Source: Aquaspirillum serpens DSM 68
GTDB lineage: Bacteria > Pseudomonadota > Gammaproteobacteria > Burkholderiales > Aquaspirillaceae
DNA length: 50,939 nucleotides
Direction: 5' to 3'
Assembly: GCF_000420525.1 (NCBI RefSeq)
Contig: NZ_ATVC01000008.1
Coordinates: 1-50,939 of the forward strand
Below are positions 35,755 through 45,054 of this stretch, piece after piece. The notes below the pieces were generated by a model, which did no database searches, had not been told where the DNA came from, and saw only the letters and a program-made list of their open reading frames with translations. Numbering within the stretch: position 1 is the stretch's first letter; every line of letters begins with the position of its first letter. A program made the translations under genes and the position numbers.

Positions 35755-36543
35755 TTAAGGACGCGGCGGCGCACCTGCCGAGAGCGTTAACACTTCATGT
35801 CCTGTTTCGGTTACCAAAATCATATGTTCCCACTGTGCGGACAAACTGCGATCTTTGGTTTCGACCGTCCAACCATCCGATTTGATTTTAATAAACCGCT
35901 TGCCAGCGTTAATCATCGGTTCGATGGTAAAAATCATCCCCGGCTTTAACTCAACACCGGTACCTTGACGGCCATAATGCAAAACCTGTGGTTCTTCATG
36001 AAAGTTTTTACCAATTCCATGACCGCAAAACTCTTGTACCACTGAATAGCCAGCATTTTCTGCATAGCGTTGGATAGCATAGCCAATATCACCAAGGTGA
36101 GCACCGGGCTTGACACAGTTAATACCAACCCACATGGCTTCAAATGTTGTTTTCACCAAACGACGCGCTTGGGGGGTTACATCGCCAACAAGGAACATCC
36201 GACTTGTATCACCGTGATAACCATCTTTAATCACCGTGATATCCAGATTCACAATATCACCATTCTTCAAGGGTTTATCGTTTGGAATACCGTGGCAAAT
36301 GACCTGATTAACCGAGGTGCAAATCGATTTTGGATAGGGGACATGGCCGTCGGGAGCGTAGTTTAATGGCGCAGGAATACAACCCTGTTTATTCACCATA
36401 TATTCGTGGCACAGGCGATCAAGCTCGGCGGTGGTAACACCTACGTTTACAAAAGGCGTAATGTAATCTAATACTTCACCCGCTAAACGACCGGCAATAC
36501 GCATCTTTTCAATGTCTTCAGCGGTTTTCAGATGAATAGTCAT
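35755..36543 (-). CDS. map: Methionine aminopeptidase, type I
   Basis: Map removes the initiator methionine from nascent proteins. The five metal ligands are in the expected blocks: NLDITVIKDGYHGDTSRMF (two Asp), GHGIGKNFHEEP (His) and FTIEPMIN plus the final SAQWEHM (Glu residues). ATG 36543 gives 262 residues, the normal bacterial length; the frame stays open to 36606 without family sequence. No strong ribosome binding site is visible. Confidence 0.96.
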   Translation of the reverse strand: MTIHLKTAEDIEKMRIAGRLAGEVLDYITPFVNVGVTTAELDRLCHEYMVNKQGCIPAPLNYAPDGHVPYPKSICTSVNQVICHGIPNDKPLKNGDIVNLDITVIKDGYHGDTSRMFLVGDVTPQARRLVKTTFEAMWVGINCVKPGAHLGDIGYAIQRYAENAGYSVVQEFCGHGIGKNFHEEPQVLHYGRQGTGVELKPGMIFTIEPMINAGKRFIKIKSDGWTVETKDRSLSAQWEHMILVTETGHEVLTLSAGAPPRP

Positions 36544-36595
36544 GGATTTTTGATAGTCAGGATAGGGAAAGTGCCAGATAGTAACAAAAAATACA

Positions 36596-36625
36596 AAAAC
36601 GGGCACCCGTTAGGGCACCCGTTTT
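36596..36625 (-). terminator. Terminator of the porin gene
   Basis: AAAACGGG and CCCGTTTT form a stem closed over a short second CCC/GGG stem with a small internal loop. On the minus strand it is followed by a T-rich run. It lies about 40 bases after the porin stop. Confidence 0.75.
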
Positions 36626-36663
36626 AGGTTTCTAACCTCGGCAACGCAAAGCGTTGCAAGAAA

Positions 36664-37731
36664 TTAGAAGGAGTGTTTCAGCGCAACACCAACAGCTTGT
36701 GGGTTGGAGCCAGCTTTAACAGTCACAGGATTCACGCCGAAGTTAACAGCGGCCTTGTCTTTGTTGTCGATACGGGTTGCGTATGCCAACACTTGAGTGC
36801 GCTTGGACAGGTCGTAAGTTGCGCCCAGAACCCACTGGTTTGCTTTGTATTTGTCAGCATCAGCCAAACCTTTGGCTTTGCCCAATTGGGTGTAAGAAGC
36901 TTTCAGGCCAAATGCACCAAATTGTTGTGCAGCAGCGATAGTCCAGCTGGCTTGGTCGTAGTCTTGACCGCCTTTGACATCGTAGTCCAGACGCTCATAA
37001 CCGGCGCCAACCATGGTGTCACCAAATTTGTACGACAGTGCCAAGGCCCATGCGTCGATATCGTTGCTAGCCAAGGTTTTGGTGTCGTTTTGACGGCTGT
37101 AAGCCAAACCAGCTTTCAGACCTTCCAATTGGTAGGTTGCAGCCAAAGCGTAGATGGAAGCGTCGGTGCGCTCGTTGCCATCGTAAGCACGGGTTTCGTC
37201 AGCAGAGTAGCTGGCCTGTACGCCAAAGCCGCTGAAATTTGGCGAGAAGTAGATCGCGGTGTTGTTGCGACGGGAACCAGCACGGCCCCAAGTGGTGTTG
37301 CCCCAACCGTTATCAGCGGTGGTGTTGGTCATTACGTTCAGACCCACGCCATCGATAGCCAGTTTGTAAGCATCGTCATGACGGCCTAAACGCACATCAC
37401 CGAAACCACCAGCCAAACCGATGAAGCTGTTGCGAGTTGCCCAGTTGCTGGAGGAGTTGCTGTCATCAACGTTGATGGCTTGTTCAACTTGCCAGTGCGC
37501 TTTCAGACCGTTACCCAGGTCTTCGCTGCCTTTGAAACCGATACGGGAGTTTTCGTTAGCAATACGCATACGACCTTCGTATTGATCTTTGTCAGCAACG
37601 TTACCAGCAGCGCCAGTGGCTTTAGCGTGTTCAACGCCAGCACTGATGAAACCGTAAATTTGGACGTCAGCCATAGCGACTGGGGCAACGAAAGCACCGG
37701 CTAAAGCAGCAGCGATCAGCTTTTTGTTCAT
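36664..37731 (-). CDS. Gram-negative general porin (betaproteobacterial type)
   Basis: A 355-residue precursor from ATG 37731, with GGAG nine bases upstream. The signal peptide MNKKLIAAALAGAFVAPVAM ends with Ala before the mature start DVQIYGFISAG. The mature protein has the pattern of a 16-stranded trimeric porin, with the constriction-loop region around WATRNSFIGLAGGFGDVRLGR and a C-terminal Phe (ALKHSF) needed for BAM recognition. Codon use is strikingly biased, as expected for an abundant protein. A TATAGT hexamer on the minus strand (37807-37802) may be its -10. Confidence 0.95.
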   Translation of the reverse strand: MNKKLIAAALAGAFVAPVAMADVQIYGFISAGVEHAKATGAAGNVADKDQYEGRMRIANENSRIGFKGSEDLGNGLKAHWQVEQAINVDDSNSSSNWATRNSFIGLAGGFGDVRLGRHDDAYKLAIDGVGLNVMTNTTADNGWGNTTWGRAGSRRNNTAIYFSPNFSGFGVQASYSADETRAYDGNERTDASIYALAATYQLEGLKAGLAYSRQNDTKTLASNDIDAWALALSYKFGDTMVGAGYERLDYDVKGGQDYDQASWTIAAAQQFGAFGLKASYTQLGKAKGLADADKYKANQWVLGATYDLSKRTQVLAYATRIDNKDKAAVNFGVNPVTVKAGSNPQAVGVALKHSF

Positions 37732-37889
37732 AGAAATGAGCTCCACAGAGTGTGTTGTAGAAACGTGTTGTTGTTTGGCTTCATGCGACGAAAGCGCACC
37801 GACTATAACAGAGGGTTTCTATAAAAACGATGAAGTCGGTGTTGCATTTTCGTCCTGCAACGCAGCAATTGTTGTTTTTTTGATACGGT

Positions 37890-38204
37890 TTAGCCCAAAA
37901 ACTGGTTCGGATAGACCTCATCAATCAGGGTACGACAGTCAATCACCCGTAAATCGTTGTCTTTAGCAAACGACATGAGGAAGGCAAAAACACGCGGGTC
38001 GATCTTTTCAAGTTTTTTATCCACCGCCACACAACGCACGTTATCTAGCATCAATGGACGCACATAGGGGTGGTAAGACATTTTCTGATCATTACCGAAA
38101 CTGGCCAAAATACCGGACAAACGCTCAGCCCAATCACTGGGGCGGAAAGTACGGCCATCAGAGGTAATACCTTGGATGATAACTTCGTAAGGATTGCAGA
38201 TCAT
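37890..38204 (-). CDS. DUF3579 family protein
   Basis: A 104-residue protein with the DUF3579 pattern: EVIIQGITSDGRTFRPSDWA, a middle YHPYVRPLMLDNVRCVAVDK and the C-terminal FLMSFAKDNDLRVIDC. The family is common in betaproteobacteria and its function is unknown. It stands alone between the porin and dinG on the same strand. Confidence 0.88.
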   Translation of the reverse strand: MICNPYEVIIQGITSDGRTFRPSDWAERLSGILASFGNDQKMSYHPYVRPLMLDNVRCVAVDKKLEKIDPRVFAFLMSFAKDNDLRVIDCRTLIDEVYPNQFLG

Positions 38205-38312
38205 GGCGAATGGTGTGTCTCTTAGGATGCCAAAAAGGCTTTGTTATTCAGCATGGAAGCGCCGCAAGGTAAGGGGCTTCTGAGGTCGTATTCTACCGCA
38301 AAATGATGGTGC

Positions 38313-40445
38313 TTAGATTCGTCTAAATGGGGGGAGTGCAGCCAATAACTGACGGCCATACGCTTGTTTTAATAACCGATTATCCAAAATAGATACTCGT
38401 CCATAATCTCGTTCGGTACGAATCAAACGTCCTACCGCTTGCACCAGTTTGATCGACGCTTCTGGCACACTGATTTCTAAAAACGGATTCCCCCCACGGG
38501 CCGTGATCCATTGCGCTAAGGTTTGTCCCACCGGATCATCCGGCATCGCGAATGGCAATTTGGCAATAATCACATGCACGCACTGCTCGCCGGGAAGATC
38601 GAGGCCTTCGGCAAACGAATCTAAACCAAAAATCACACTCGCTTGCCCAGCGGCAATACGTTGTTGGTGTTGTGCCAACAACACCGCCTTGGGTAACTCA
38701 CCTTGCACCAACAGCACATCACGCCAAGCGGGGGGTAAACCAGCAGCAACGTCTAACATCTGTCGCCGCGAGGAAAACAGCACCAAACTACCCACGGCTT
38801 CTGCAGTATCAATTAAAGTTGGTAATATGCTGATGATTTCTGCCGTATGGGCGGCACTATCGCGTGGATTCGCCTGCATTGGCGGTAAATACAGCTCACC
38901 TTGCTGTGCAAAATCAAAAGGCGAAGGCAGCGCAACACAACGCACATCGTCTAACCATCCCAAGCCGGTTTGCTGCAGCAATAAATCAAACTTACCCAAT
39001 GAACGCAGTGTTGCCGAGGTCAACACCGCTGCCGAGACTTTCTGCCACAAGGTTTGACTTAAGGCACTGGCAGCAGAAATTGGCGAAGCGGAAATCATAA
39101 AATCGACTTTTTTTGCCTCGCGTTTTTGTGTAATCCATTTTGCAATCGGCGGGATCGGCGGCTCGACGTGTTGTGCCATGTGCTGCCACACAGCGGCCAT
39201 CCGTTCATGCTGCCCCATCACCATACCCAATTCACTGCTGTAATGATCAATCGTCAGTTCATCATCAGGGTGTTGTTTACGTGCCTCTAACAAAGCCTCA
39301 CCACAGGTAGTCAGTTGCTTCATAAGACTGGCACTCATCAACGCCATATTACCCGCCACCACCGCCAACCCTTCAGGTAAGAGGCCTTGTTCAAATAGCC
39401 ATGGCGCCGGATTGTCTGTTTCGGTAAATCGAGCCTCATTTTGCAAGATGGCATGTAACTGGCTTAACTCATCATGCAAAGCTTGCATTGTGTCTTGAGT
39501 TAACAGCACAGCGTCTGCTGAGGGTAAAAAACTCAGACAACGATTTAACAGTTCTGTGGTTTTCTTCAACCAAGATTGTGCTTGTAACAGGCTATGTTCA
39601 GCAGCAAATTGACCAACCGCTTTCTTTGCTAAATGATGGGCTTCATCGATGCAATACAAACTCTGACTTGGCGCAGGCAACACCACACCACCGCCCATGC
39701 TGGCATCAGCCAACAGCAAATCATGGTTTGTTACCACCACATCCACTTTTTCTAGCACATCCCGTGCCAGATAAAAGGGACATTGTTGCCGTTGTGGACA
39801 GCGGCTTTTCAAACAACCATGACGATCGTTGGTGATTTTCTGCCATAAGCGATCATCAATTACCTCCGGCCAATCATCACGATCGCCCGACCATTGCTGG
39901 GCTTGGAATTGTTCTGCCAATAGGCGCAGAAAAGAGAGTTCACCTTGTAAGGGCTTGTGATCCCAAATAGCAAATTGCCTGTCAAAAGGCAAATCTGCTG
40001 CTGTATCTTGCCCTGTCATTTGATATAAGCGGTAGGGGCAAAGATAGCGCCCTCGCCCCTTGGCCAAGGCATAGGACACGTCTAATTCACTGTGTTCAAT
40101 GAGGGTGGGTAAATCACGATTGACCAACTGTTCTTGTAAAGCAACGGTGGCCGAACTCACAATCAGCTTTTTGCCACGTGACAACGCCATCACCATACCA
40201 GCCAATAAGTAAGCCAAACTTTTTCCCACCCCAGTGGGGCCTTCGATGACCGCGATATGGCGACCCGAATTCACTCTATCAACAACCGCAGGGCTATCGG
40301 TTGATGCTTCACGCGCGAGGGCAAAAGTGTGGGCAATCTCCGCCAGCATTTGCCGTTGGGCGGCACGCGGGCGAAAGTGGGGGAGTCGTTGCGCCAGCAA
40401 ACGATAGAGATCTTGCAGCGCTTGTTTTTCAGTATCAGAGAGCAT
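38313..40445 (-). CDS. dinG: DinG-type ATP-dependent DNA helicase
   Basis: A 710-residue XPD/DinG superfamily-2 helicase that unwinds DNA 5' to 3' and resolves R-loops and forked structures. Walker A is GPTGVGKSLAY, the DEAH box is in CIDEAHHLA, and motif VI is QAVGRLIRTERDYG. Four cysteines in GRYLCPYRL and CLKSRCPQRQQCPFY form the expected 4Fe-4S cluster site. Divergent from the decarboxylase gene by about 106 bases. Confidence 0.95.
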   Translation of the reverse strand: MLSDTEKQALQDLYRLLAQRLPHFRPRAAQRQMLAEIAHTFALAREASTDSPAVVDRVNSGRHIAVIEGPTGVGKSLAYLLAGMVMALSRGKKLIVSSATVALQEQLVNRDLPTLIEHSELDVSYALAKGRGRYLCPYRLYQMTGQDTAADLPFDRQFAIWDHKPLQGELSFLRLLAEQFQAQQWSGDRDDWPEVIDDRLWQKITNDRHGCLKSRCPQRQQCPFYLARDVLEKVDVVVTNHDLLLADASMGGGVVLPAPSQSLYCIDEAHHLAKKAVGQFAAEHSLLQAQSWLKKTTELLNRCLSFLPSADAVLLTQDTMQALHDELSQLHAILQNEARFTETDNPAPWLFEQGLLPEGLAVVAGNMALMSASLMKQLTTCGEALLEARKQHPDDELTIDHYSSELGMVMGQHERMAAVWQHMAQHVEPPIPPIAKWITQKREAKKVDFMISASPISAASALSQTLWQKVSAAVLTSATLRSLGKFDLLLQQTGLGWLDDVRCVALPSPFDFAQQGELYLPPMQANPRDSAAHTAEIISILPTLIDTAEAVGSLVLFSSRRQMLDVAAGLPPAWRDVLLVQGELPKAVLLAQHQQRIAAGQASVIFGLDSFAEGLDLPGEQCVHVIIAKLPFAMPDDPVGQTLAQWITARGGNPFLEISVPEASIKLVQAVGRLIRTERDYGRVSILDNRLLKQAYGRQLLAALPPFRRI

Positions 40446-40551
40446 GGCTAAATTGTACTCCAGAGCAGCTTCCTGTGCGTTGCAGCGTGACCCTCGGCAC
40501 AGTTCTCGCTAGCATCTTATGTCCTTTTACCCACTTTAATTTATACGAACG

Positions 40552-42492
40552 ATGACACCCATCCTCAGCCGTATCCTATTGGTCAGCAGTGATCCTGCTT
40601 GGCGCCAACAAACCTTGGCCGGTTTTTCTCAAGTGTTGATGCGTTATGACAATCCTTTTGGCCTCACTTTTTCCAGCGAGGCAAGCGCACAACAAGCCCT
40701 CCATGCCATTGAGCAAGATGGCGATATTCAAGCGGTGTTGGTGGATGACAGTTTGTCATCAAGCCAAGGCAAGAATGCGGCAACTCTACTGCAAACCTTA
40801 GCCAACTATCGTCCTGAGTTATCGCTGTATGTGCTACTCGAGCAAGAAGATAGCCCGCATGTTGCCCATTTTGCTGAATTGGGTATCAGCGGTTATTTTT
40901 ATCGCGCCGAACAAGATTATGCTGGATGGTTTCGCATTTTACAGGCAGAAATCGCCGATAAAGCAGCGACGCCATTTTTTGACCAACTGAAACGCTATGT
41001 CGCGCTAGCCAAAGACGCTTGGCACACCCCAGGTCATTCTGGCGGCGATAGCTTACGGTCGAGCCCGTGGGTGGGTGATTTTTTTGATTTTGCTGGTGAG
41101 CAAGTTTTACGGGCAGATTTGTCGGTGTCGGTCCCGATGTTAGATTCTTTGTTACATCCAGAAGGGGTCATCGCCGAGGCGCAAGCACGGGCGGCGCGGG
41201 CTTTTGGAGCTAAACAAACGTATTTTGCTACCAATGGCACTTCGACCTCGAATAAGGTCATTTTCCAAACGTTGTTATCTCCGGGCGATATCTTGTTGTT
41301 AGATCGCAACTGCCACAAATCGGTGCATCATGGCGTGATTCTTTCGGGTGCGATGCCGGTTTATTTAGATTCTTCCGTCAACCGCCGTTATGGTGTGTTT
41401 GGGCCAGTGCCGAAACACCGAATTTTGCAGGCAATGACAGATTATCCTCAGGCGAAAGTGCTGATTCTAACTTCCTGCACCTATGATGGTTTGCGCTACG
41501 ACCTTAAACCGATTATTGCCGCCGCCCATGAAAAAGGGATTAAGGTTTTGGTGGATGAGGCTTGGTATGGCCACGCCCGCTTTCATCCTGCCTTACGCCC
41601 AACTGCTTTGGAATGTGGTGCCGACTATGCCACTCAATCCACTCACAAAGTGCTGTCGGCGTTTTCCCAAGCCAGCATGATTCATGTCAACGACCCCGAC
41701 TTCGATCCGCATGTTTTTCGTGAAAACTTCAATATGCATGCCTCGACCAGCCCACAATACAGTTTGATTGCCAGCTTAGATGTAGCAAGAAAACAGGCGG
41801 TGATGGAAGGGTATAAATTATTACACCGTACTTTGCACTTGGCAGCTGAGCTACGAGAACAAATCAATGCCACCGGTGTGTTTCGTGTGCTGTCTTTAGA
41901 AGAATTATTGCCAGAAGAAGTCAGCGCAGATGGGATCTTGCTCGACCCTTGCAAGCTGACGCTAGACATTTCCGATTCTGGTTTTTCGGCGGATGAATTA
42001 CAGGAAGTGTTGTTTGAACGCTTTAATATTCAAATTGAAAAATCCACTTTCAATACAGTCACCCTGTTACTCACACTTGGCACCACTCGCAGCAAAGTCT
42101 CACGGCTGCACGATGCCATTGTCCGACTAGCAAAAGAAAAACGACTACCACGGCCACCACTGCGGCTACCGGAAATCCCTCACTTTAGCCGCCTTTTGTG
42201 TTTACCACGGGATGCGTTTTATCAGCGTGGTGAGCGAGTGCCGTTATGTGACGAAAATGGCGCGCCAAATCCAGCGTTGGTCGGACAAATTGCCTGCGAT
42301 CAAATTGTGCCTTATCCGCCAGGGATTCCGGTGCTTGTCCCCGGACAAGAGATTACGGCAGACATCATTGCCTATTTAATTCGATTAAAAAAAGCACAAA
42401 AACATATTGAAGTACACGGTCTAGACCAAACAATAGGTGAAGAATGTTTGCGAATTTTGCGACAGAAAGCACCCAATCAGGCGGCTATTTAG
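40552..42492 (+). CDS. Orn/Lys/Arg decarboxylase, PLP-dependent fold type I
   Basis: A 646-residue protein with the three-part layout of the family: an N-terminal flavodoxin-like wing domain (about residues 1-130), the PLP core (about 140-460) and a C-terminal domain. The PLP lysine is in STHKVLSAFSQASMIHV, preceded by VDEAWYGHARFHP. The start of the core, DAWHTPGHSGGDS, is the substrate-binding region. It is shorter than enteric inducible decarboxylases (about 710-755 residues). Arginine, lysine or ornithine cannot be told apart by eye; the argF and argG genes downstream make a link to arginine/polyamine metabolism plausible. Confidence 0.88.
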   Translation: MTPILSRILLVSSDPAWRQQTLAGFSQVLMRYDNPFGLTFSSEASAQQALHAIEQDGDIQAVLVDDSLSSSQGKNAATLLQTLANYRPELSLYVLLEQEDSPHVAHFAELGISGYFYRAEQDYAGWFRILQAEIADKAATPFFDQLKRYVALAKDAWHTPGHSGGDSLRSSPWVGDFFDFAGEQVLRADLSVSVPMLDSLLHPEGVIAEAQARAARAFGAKQTYFATNGTSTSNKVIFQTLLSPGDILLLDRNCHKSVHHGVILSGAMPVYLDSSVNRRYGVFGPVPKHRILQAMTDYPQAKVLILTSCTYDGLRYDLKPIIAAAHEKGIKVLVDEAWYGHARFHPALRPTALECGADYATQSTHKVLSAFSQASMIHVNDPDFDPHVFRENFNMHASTSPQYSLIASLDVARKQAVMEGYKLLHRTLHLAAELREQINATGVFRVLSLEELLPEEVSADGILLDPCKLTLDISDSGFSADELQEVLFERFNIQIEKSTFNTVTLLLTLGTTRSKVSRLHDAIVRLAKEKRLPRPPLRLPEIPHFSRLLCLPRDAFYQRGERVPLCDENGAPNPALVGQIACDQIVPYPPGIPVLVPGQEITADIIAYLIRLKKAQKHIEVHGLDQTIGEECLRILRQKAPNQAAI

Positions 42493-42596
42493 CATCAGCC
42501 TTGCCTAAGCAAGCAAATTAGCAGAAGATTCATTCAAGCTGATCTAGCCTATGTTGGCGAGAGAAGTCAGTTTTTTCTCGTCAACAACGACAGCCT

Positions 42597-42618
42597 ACCC
42601 GTTACCACGGGTCTTTTT
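42597..42618 (+). terminator. Intrinsic terminator between the decarboxylase gene and argF
   Basis: ACCCGT (42597-42602) / ACGGGT (42607-42612) with a 4-base loop, followed by CTTTTT. It lies 105 bases after the decarboxylase stop and 117 before argF, so it could end the former or act in an argF leader. A second, AT-richer hairpin (GTTG...CAAC, 42553-42585) precedes it. Confidence 0.65.
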
Positions 42619-42697
42619 CTAAACCCTAGACCTAACAAAAAGGGGGAGCAAGCAAAGGTAAAATAGGGTGTCATATCCCTATTCATGCTTACCTTGA

Positions 42698-42714
42698 GGC
42701 TTCTGATCGAAGCC
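42698..42714 (+). promoter_or_regulatory. Hairpin just upstream of argF
   Basis: GGCTTC (42698-42703) / GAAGCC (42709-42714) forms a 6-bp stem ending 20 bases before the argF ATG. Another inverted repeat, TAGGG/CCCTA, lies at 42664-42681. The argF start has no clear ribosome binding site, so structure here may matter. Confidence 0.35.
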
Positions 42715-42734
42715 AATGCTCCCGCGTAAAACTG

Positions 42735-43658
42735 ATGAAAACGCCAAAGCATTACCTCCAATTTACTGACTTCAGCCAAGACGAGTATTTGCATCTGTTC
42801 GAACGGGCGCGAATTCTGAAACGCCGTCACTATGATGGTGAACTGTATCGTCCGCTTGTCGGCAAAGTCATGTCGATGATCTTCGAAAAAAACTCGACCC
42901 GCACCCGGGTTTCTTTCGAAGCGGGCATGGCCCAACTTGGCGGCCATGCCTTGTTTTTGGATGGCCATACTTCGCAAATTGGACGTGGAGAACCGATTGC
43001 TGATACGGCGCGGGTTTTGTCGCGCATGTCCGATATCATCATGATCCGCACTTTTGAACAGGCCAATGTCGAACAACTTGCCGCCCATTCTCGTGTCCCC
43101 GTTATCAATGGTCTGACCAACGAATATCACCCGTGCCAAGTGTTGGCAGATATTTTCACTTGGGTCGAACAACGTGGTCCCATTGCAGGAAAAACAGTGG
43201 CATGGATCGGTGATGGCAATAATATGGCGCGCACTTGGGCACAAGCAGCCCGCTTGTTAGGGTTTAAGCTGCGTGTCGCTACCCCCAAAGGGTATGAAAT
43301 CAAACCTTTGCCCCATGACGTTTACGACAGTAGTTTCTATCACGCCTGTCACGATCCACATGAAGCCGCACAAGGCGCCGACATTGTCACCACCGATGTC
43401 TTTACCAGCATGGGGTTTGAAGCAGAAAGCGCGGCCCGAGCGGCTGCATTCGAACAATTCACCGTCACCGCTGAATTGATGGCGTTGGCTCACCCACAAG
43501 CGATGTTTATGCATTGCCTCCCAGCTCACCGAGGCGAAGAAGTCAGCGCAGAAGTGATTGATGGCGCACAATCGGTGGTATGGGATGAAGCAGAAAACCG
43601 TATGCACGTACAAAAAGCGGTGATTGAATATCTGTTGTTAGGCCGCGTCTCGCGTTAA
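42735..43658 (+). CDS. argF: Ornithine carbamoyltransferase
   Basis: ArgF makes citrulline from ornithine and carbamoyl phosphate. The 307-residue protein has the carbamoyl phosphate motif STRTR (in EKNSTRTRVSFE), HPCQVLAD, the ornithine-binding DGNNMA region and the catalytic FMHCLPAHRGEEV. It is the step before argininosuccinate synthase, whose gene follows 103 bases later. Confidence 0.97.
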   Translation: MKTPKHYLQFTDFSQDEYLHLFERARILKRRHYDGELYRPLVGKVMSMIFEKNSTRTRVSFEAGMAQLGGHALFLDGHTSQIGRGEPIADTARVLSRMSDIIMIRTFEQANVEQLAAHSRVPVINGLTNEYHPCQVLADIFTWVEQRGPIAGKTVAWIGDGNNMARTWAQAARLLGFKLRVATPKGYEIKPLPHDVYDSSFYHACHDPHEAAQGADIVTTDVFTSMGFEAESAARAAAFEQFTVTAELMALAHPQAMFMHCLPAHRGEEVSAEVIDGAQSVVWDEAENRMHVQKAVIEYLLLGRVSR

Positions 43659-43695
43659 TCCCGTTTTACTATAGAGGCAATCCCTCTGTAACAAC

Positions 43696-43720
43696 CCGTA
43701 CCCGTGTCGCACGGGTGCGG
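43696..43720 (+). promoter_or_regulatory. Strong hairpin in the argG leader
   Basis: CCGTACCCGT (43696-43705) pairs with ACGGGTGCGG (43711-43720) through ten base pairs including one G-U. No T-run follows, so it is not a typical terminator. Its core ACCCGT/ACGGGT repeats the stem of the terminator before argF. Confidence 0.4.
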
Positions 43721-43761
43721 TGTTGCTGTTCTCACATGCGATAATTTAAGGAAATCTCCTG

Positions 43762-44997
43762 ATGAGTGAATCTCAAGTGAACAAGGTGGTCTTGGCTTAC
43801 TCCGGTGGGTTAGATACCTCGGTCATCCTCAAATGGTTACAAGACACCTATCAATGTGAAGTGGTGACTTTCACCGCCGACCTCGGCCAAGGTGAAGAAC
43901 TGGAGCCCGCTCGTAAAAAAGCGCTGCAATTCGGTATCAAGCCAGAAAATATCTTTATCGATGATTTGCGTGAAGAATTTGTCCGCGATTTCGTGTTCCC
44001 GATGTTCCGTGCTAACACCATTTATGAAGGTGAATACTTGCTCGGTACATCAATTGCACGACCATTGATCGCCAAACGGCAAATTGAAATTGCGCGTGCG
44101 ACAGGTGCCGATGCGGTGTCGCATGGCGCAACCGGCAAAGGTAACGACCAAGTTCGCTTTGAATTGGGTTACTACGCTTTGATGCCAGGGGTCAAAGTGA
44201 TTGCCCCGTGGCGCGAATGGGATTTGCTGTCGCGTGAGAAATTACTCGCCTATGCAGAAAAAGCCGGTATTCCAATCGACATGAAACACAAGCAAGGCGG
44301 TTCGCCTTACTCGATGGATGCCAACTTATTGCATATTTCCTTCGAAGGTCGCCATCTGGAAAATCCAGCAGCAGAAGCCGAAGAAGATATGTGGCGTTGG
44401 ACGGTTAGCCCAGAAGCAGCCCCCGATGCAGCCGAATATATCGACCTTGAATTTGCTAAAGGCGATTTGGTTGCTATCAACGGCGTGGCGATGGCCGCAC
44501 ATGAATTGCTGGCGAAGCTGAACGAGCTCGGCGGCAAACACGGTATCGGTCGTTTGGACTTGGTGGAAAACCGTTATGTCGGTATGAAATCGCGTGGTTG
44601 TTATGAAACCCCCGGCGGCACCATTCTGTTGCGTGCTCACCGTGCGATTGAATCGATCACCCTCGACCGCGAAGTGGCACATTTGAAAGACGATCTGATG
44701 CCACGCTATGCCAGCCTGATTTATAACGGCTACTGGTGGAGCCCAGAGCGTTTGGCCTTGCAAGCGCTGATCGATCATACTCAACAAACCGTCAACGGTT
44801 GGGTGCGTCTGAAATTGTATAAGGGCAATGTGATTGTGGTTGGCCGCGATTCGAAAACCGATTCGCTGTTTGACCCAACCATCGCGACCTTTGAAGATGA
44901 CCAAGGCGCCTATAACCAAAAAGACGCTCACGGCTTCATCCGCTTAAATGCTTTACGGATGCGCATTGCTGCCAATGCCGCGAATAAGCGTAGCTAA
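43762..44997 (+). CDS. argG: Argininosuccinate synthase
   Basis: ArgG joins citrulline and aspartate with ATP to give argininosuccinate. The 411-residue protein begins with the ATP-pyrophosphatase P-loop [10 protein letters not shown] and has [15 protein letters not shown] and the later [22 protein letters not shown] precedes the ATG. argH is not in the window. A terminator follows at once. Confidence 0.98.
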   Translation: MSESQVNKVVLAYSGGLDTSVILKWLQDTYQCEVVTFTADLGQGEELEPARKKALQFGIKPENIFIDDLREEFVRDFVFPMFRANTIYEGEYLLGTSIARPLIAKRQIEIARATGADAVSHGATGKGNDQVRFELGYYALMPGVKVIAPWREWDLLSREKLLAYAEKAGIPIDMKHKQGGSPYSMDANLLHISFEGRHLENPAAEAEEDMWRWTVSPEAAPDAAEYIDLEFAKGDLVAINGVAMAAHELLAKLNELGGKHGIGRLDLVENRYVGMKSRGCYETPGGTILLRAHRAIESITLDREVAHLKDDLMPRYASLIYNGYWWSPERLALQALIDHTQQTVNGWVRLKLYKGNVIVVGRDSKTDSLFDPTIATFEDDQGAYNQKDAHGFIRLNALRMRIAANAANKRS

Positions 44998-45012
44998 GCG
45001 GTTTTCGCGAAA

Positions 45013-45041
45013 AAAACGGCCTGTCTAAGGCCGTTTTTTTT
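45013..45041. terminator. Bidirectional terminator between argG and bacterioferritin
   Basis: AAAACGGCC (45013-45021) / GGCCGTTTT (45029-45037) with a 7-base loop, flanked by A and T runs; it serves both convergent genes. Confidence 0.85.
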
Positions 45042-45054
45042 ATCATCAGAAAAA

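Noticed and set aside
37841-37861. Inverted repeat GTTGCA/TGCAAC upstream of the porin
   Set aside because: Only six base pairs with a nine-base spacer; could be an operator but is within what chance allows, so it was not listed as a feature.
42567-43244. Minus-strand open frame of 225 codons over the argF leader and first half of argF
   Set aside because: It is antisense to argF and runs through a terminator hairpin; no recognisable protein pattern.
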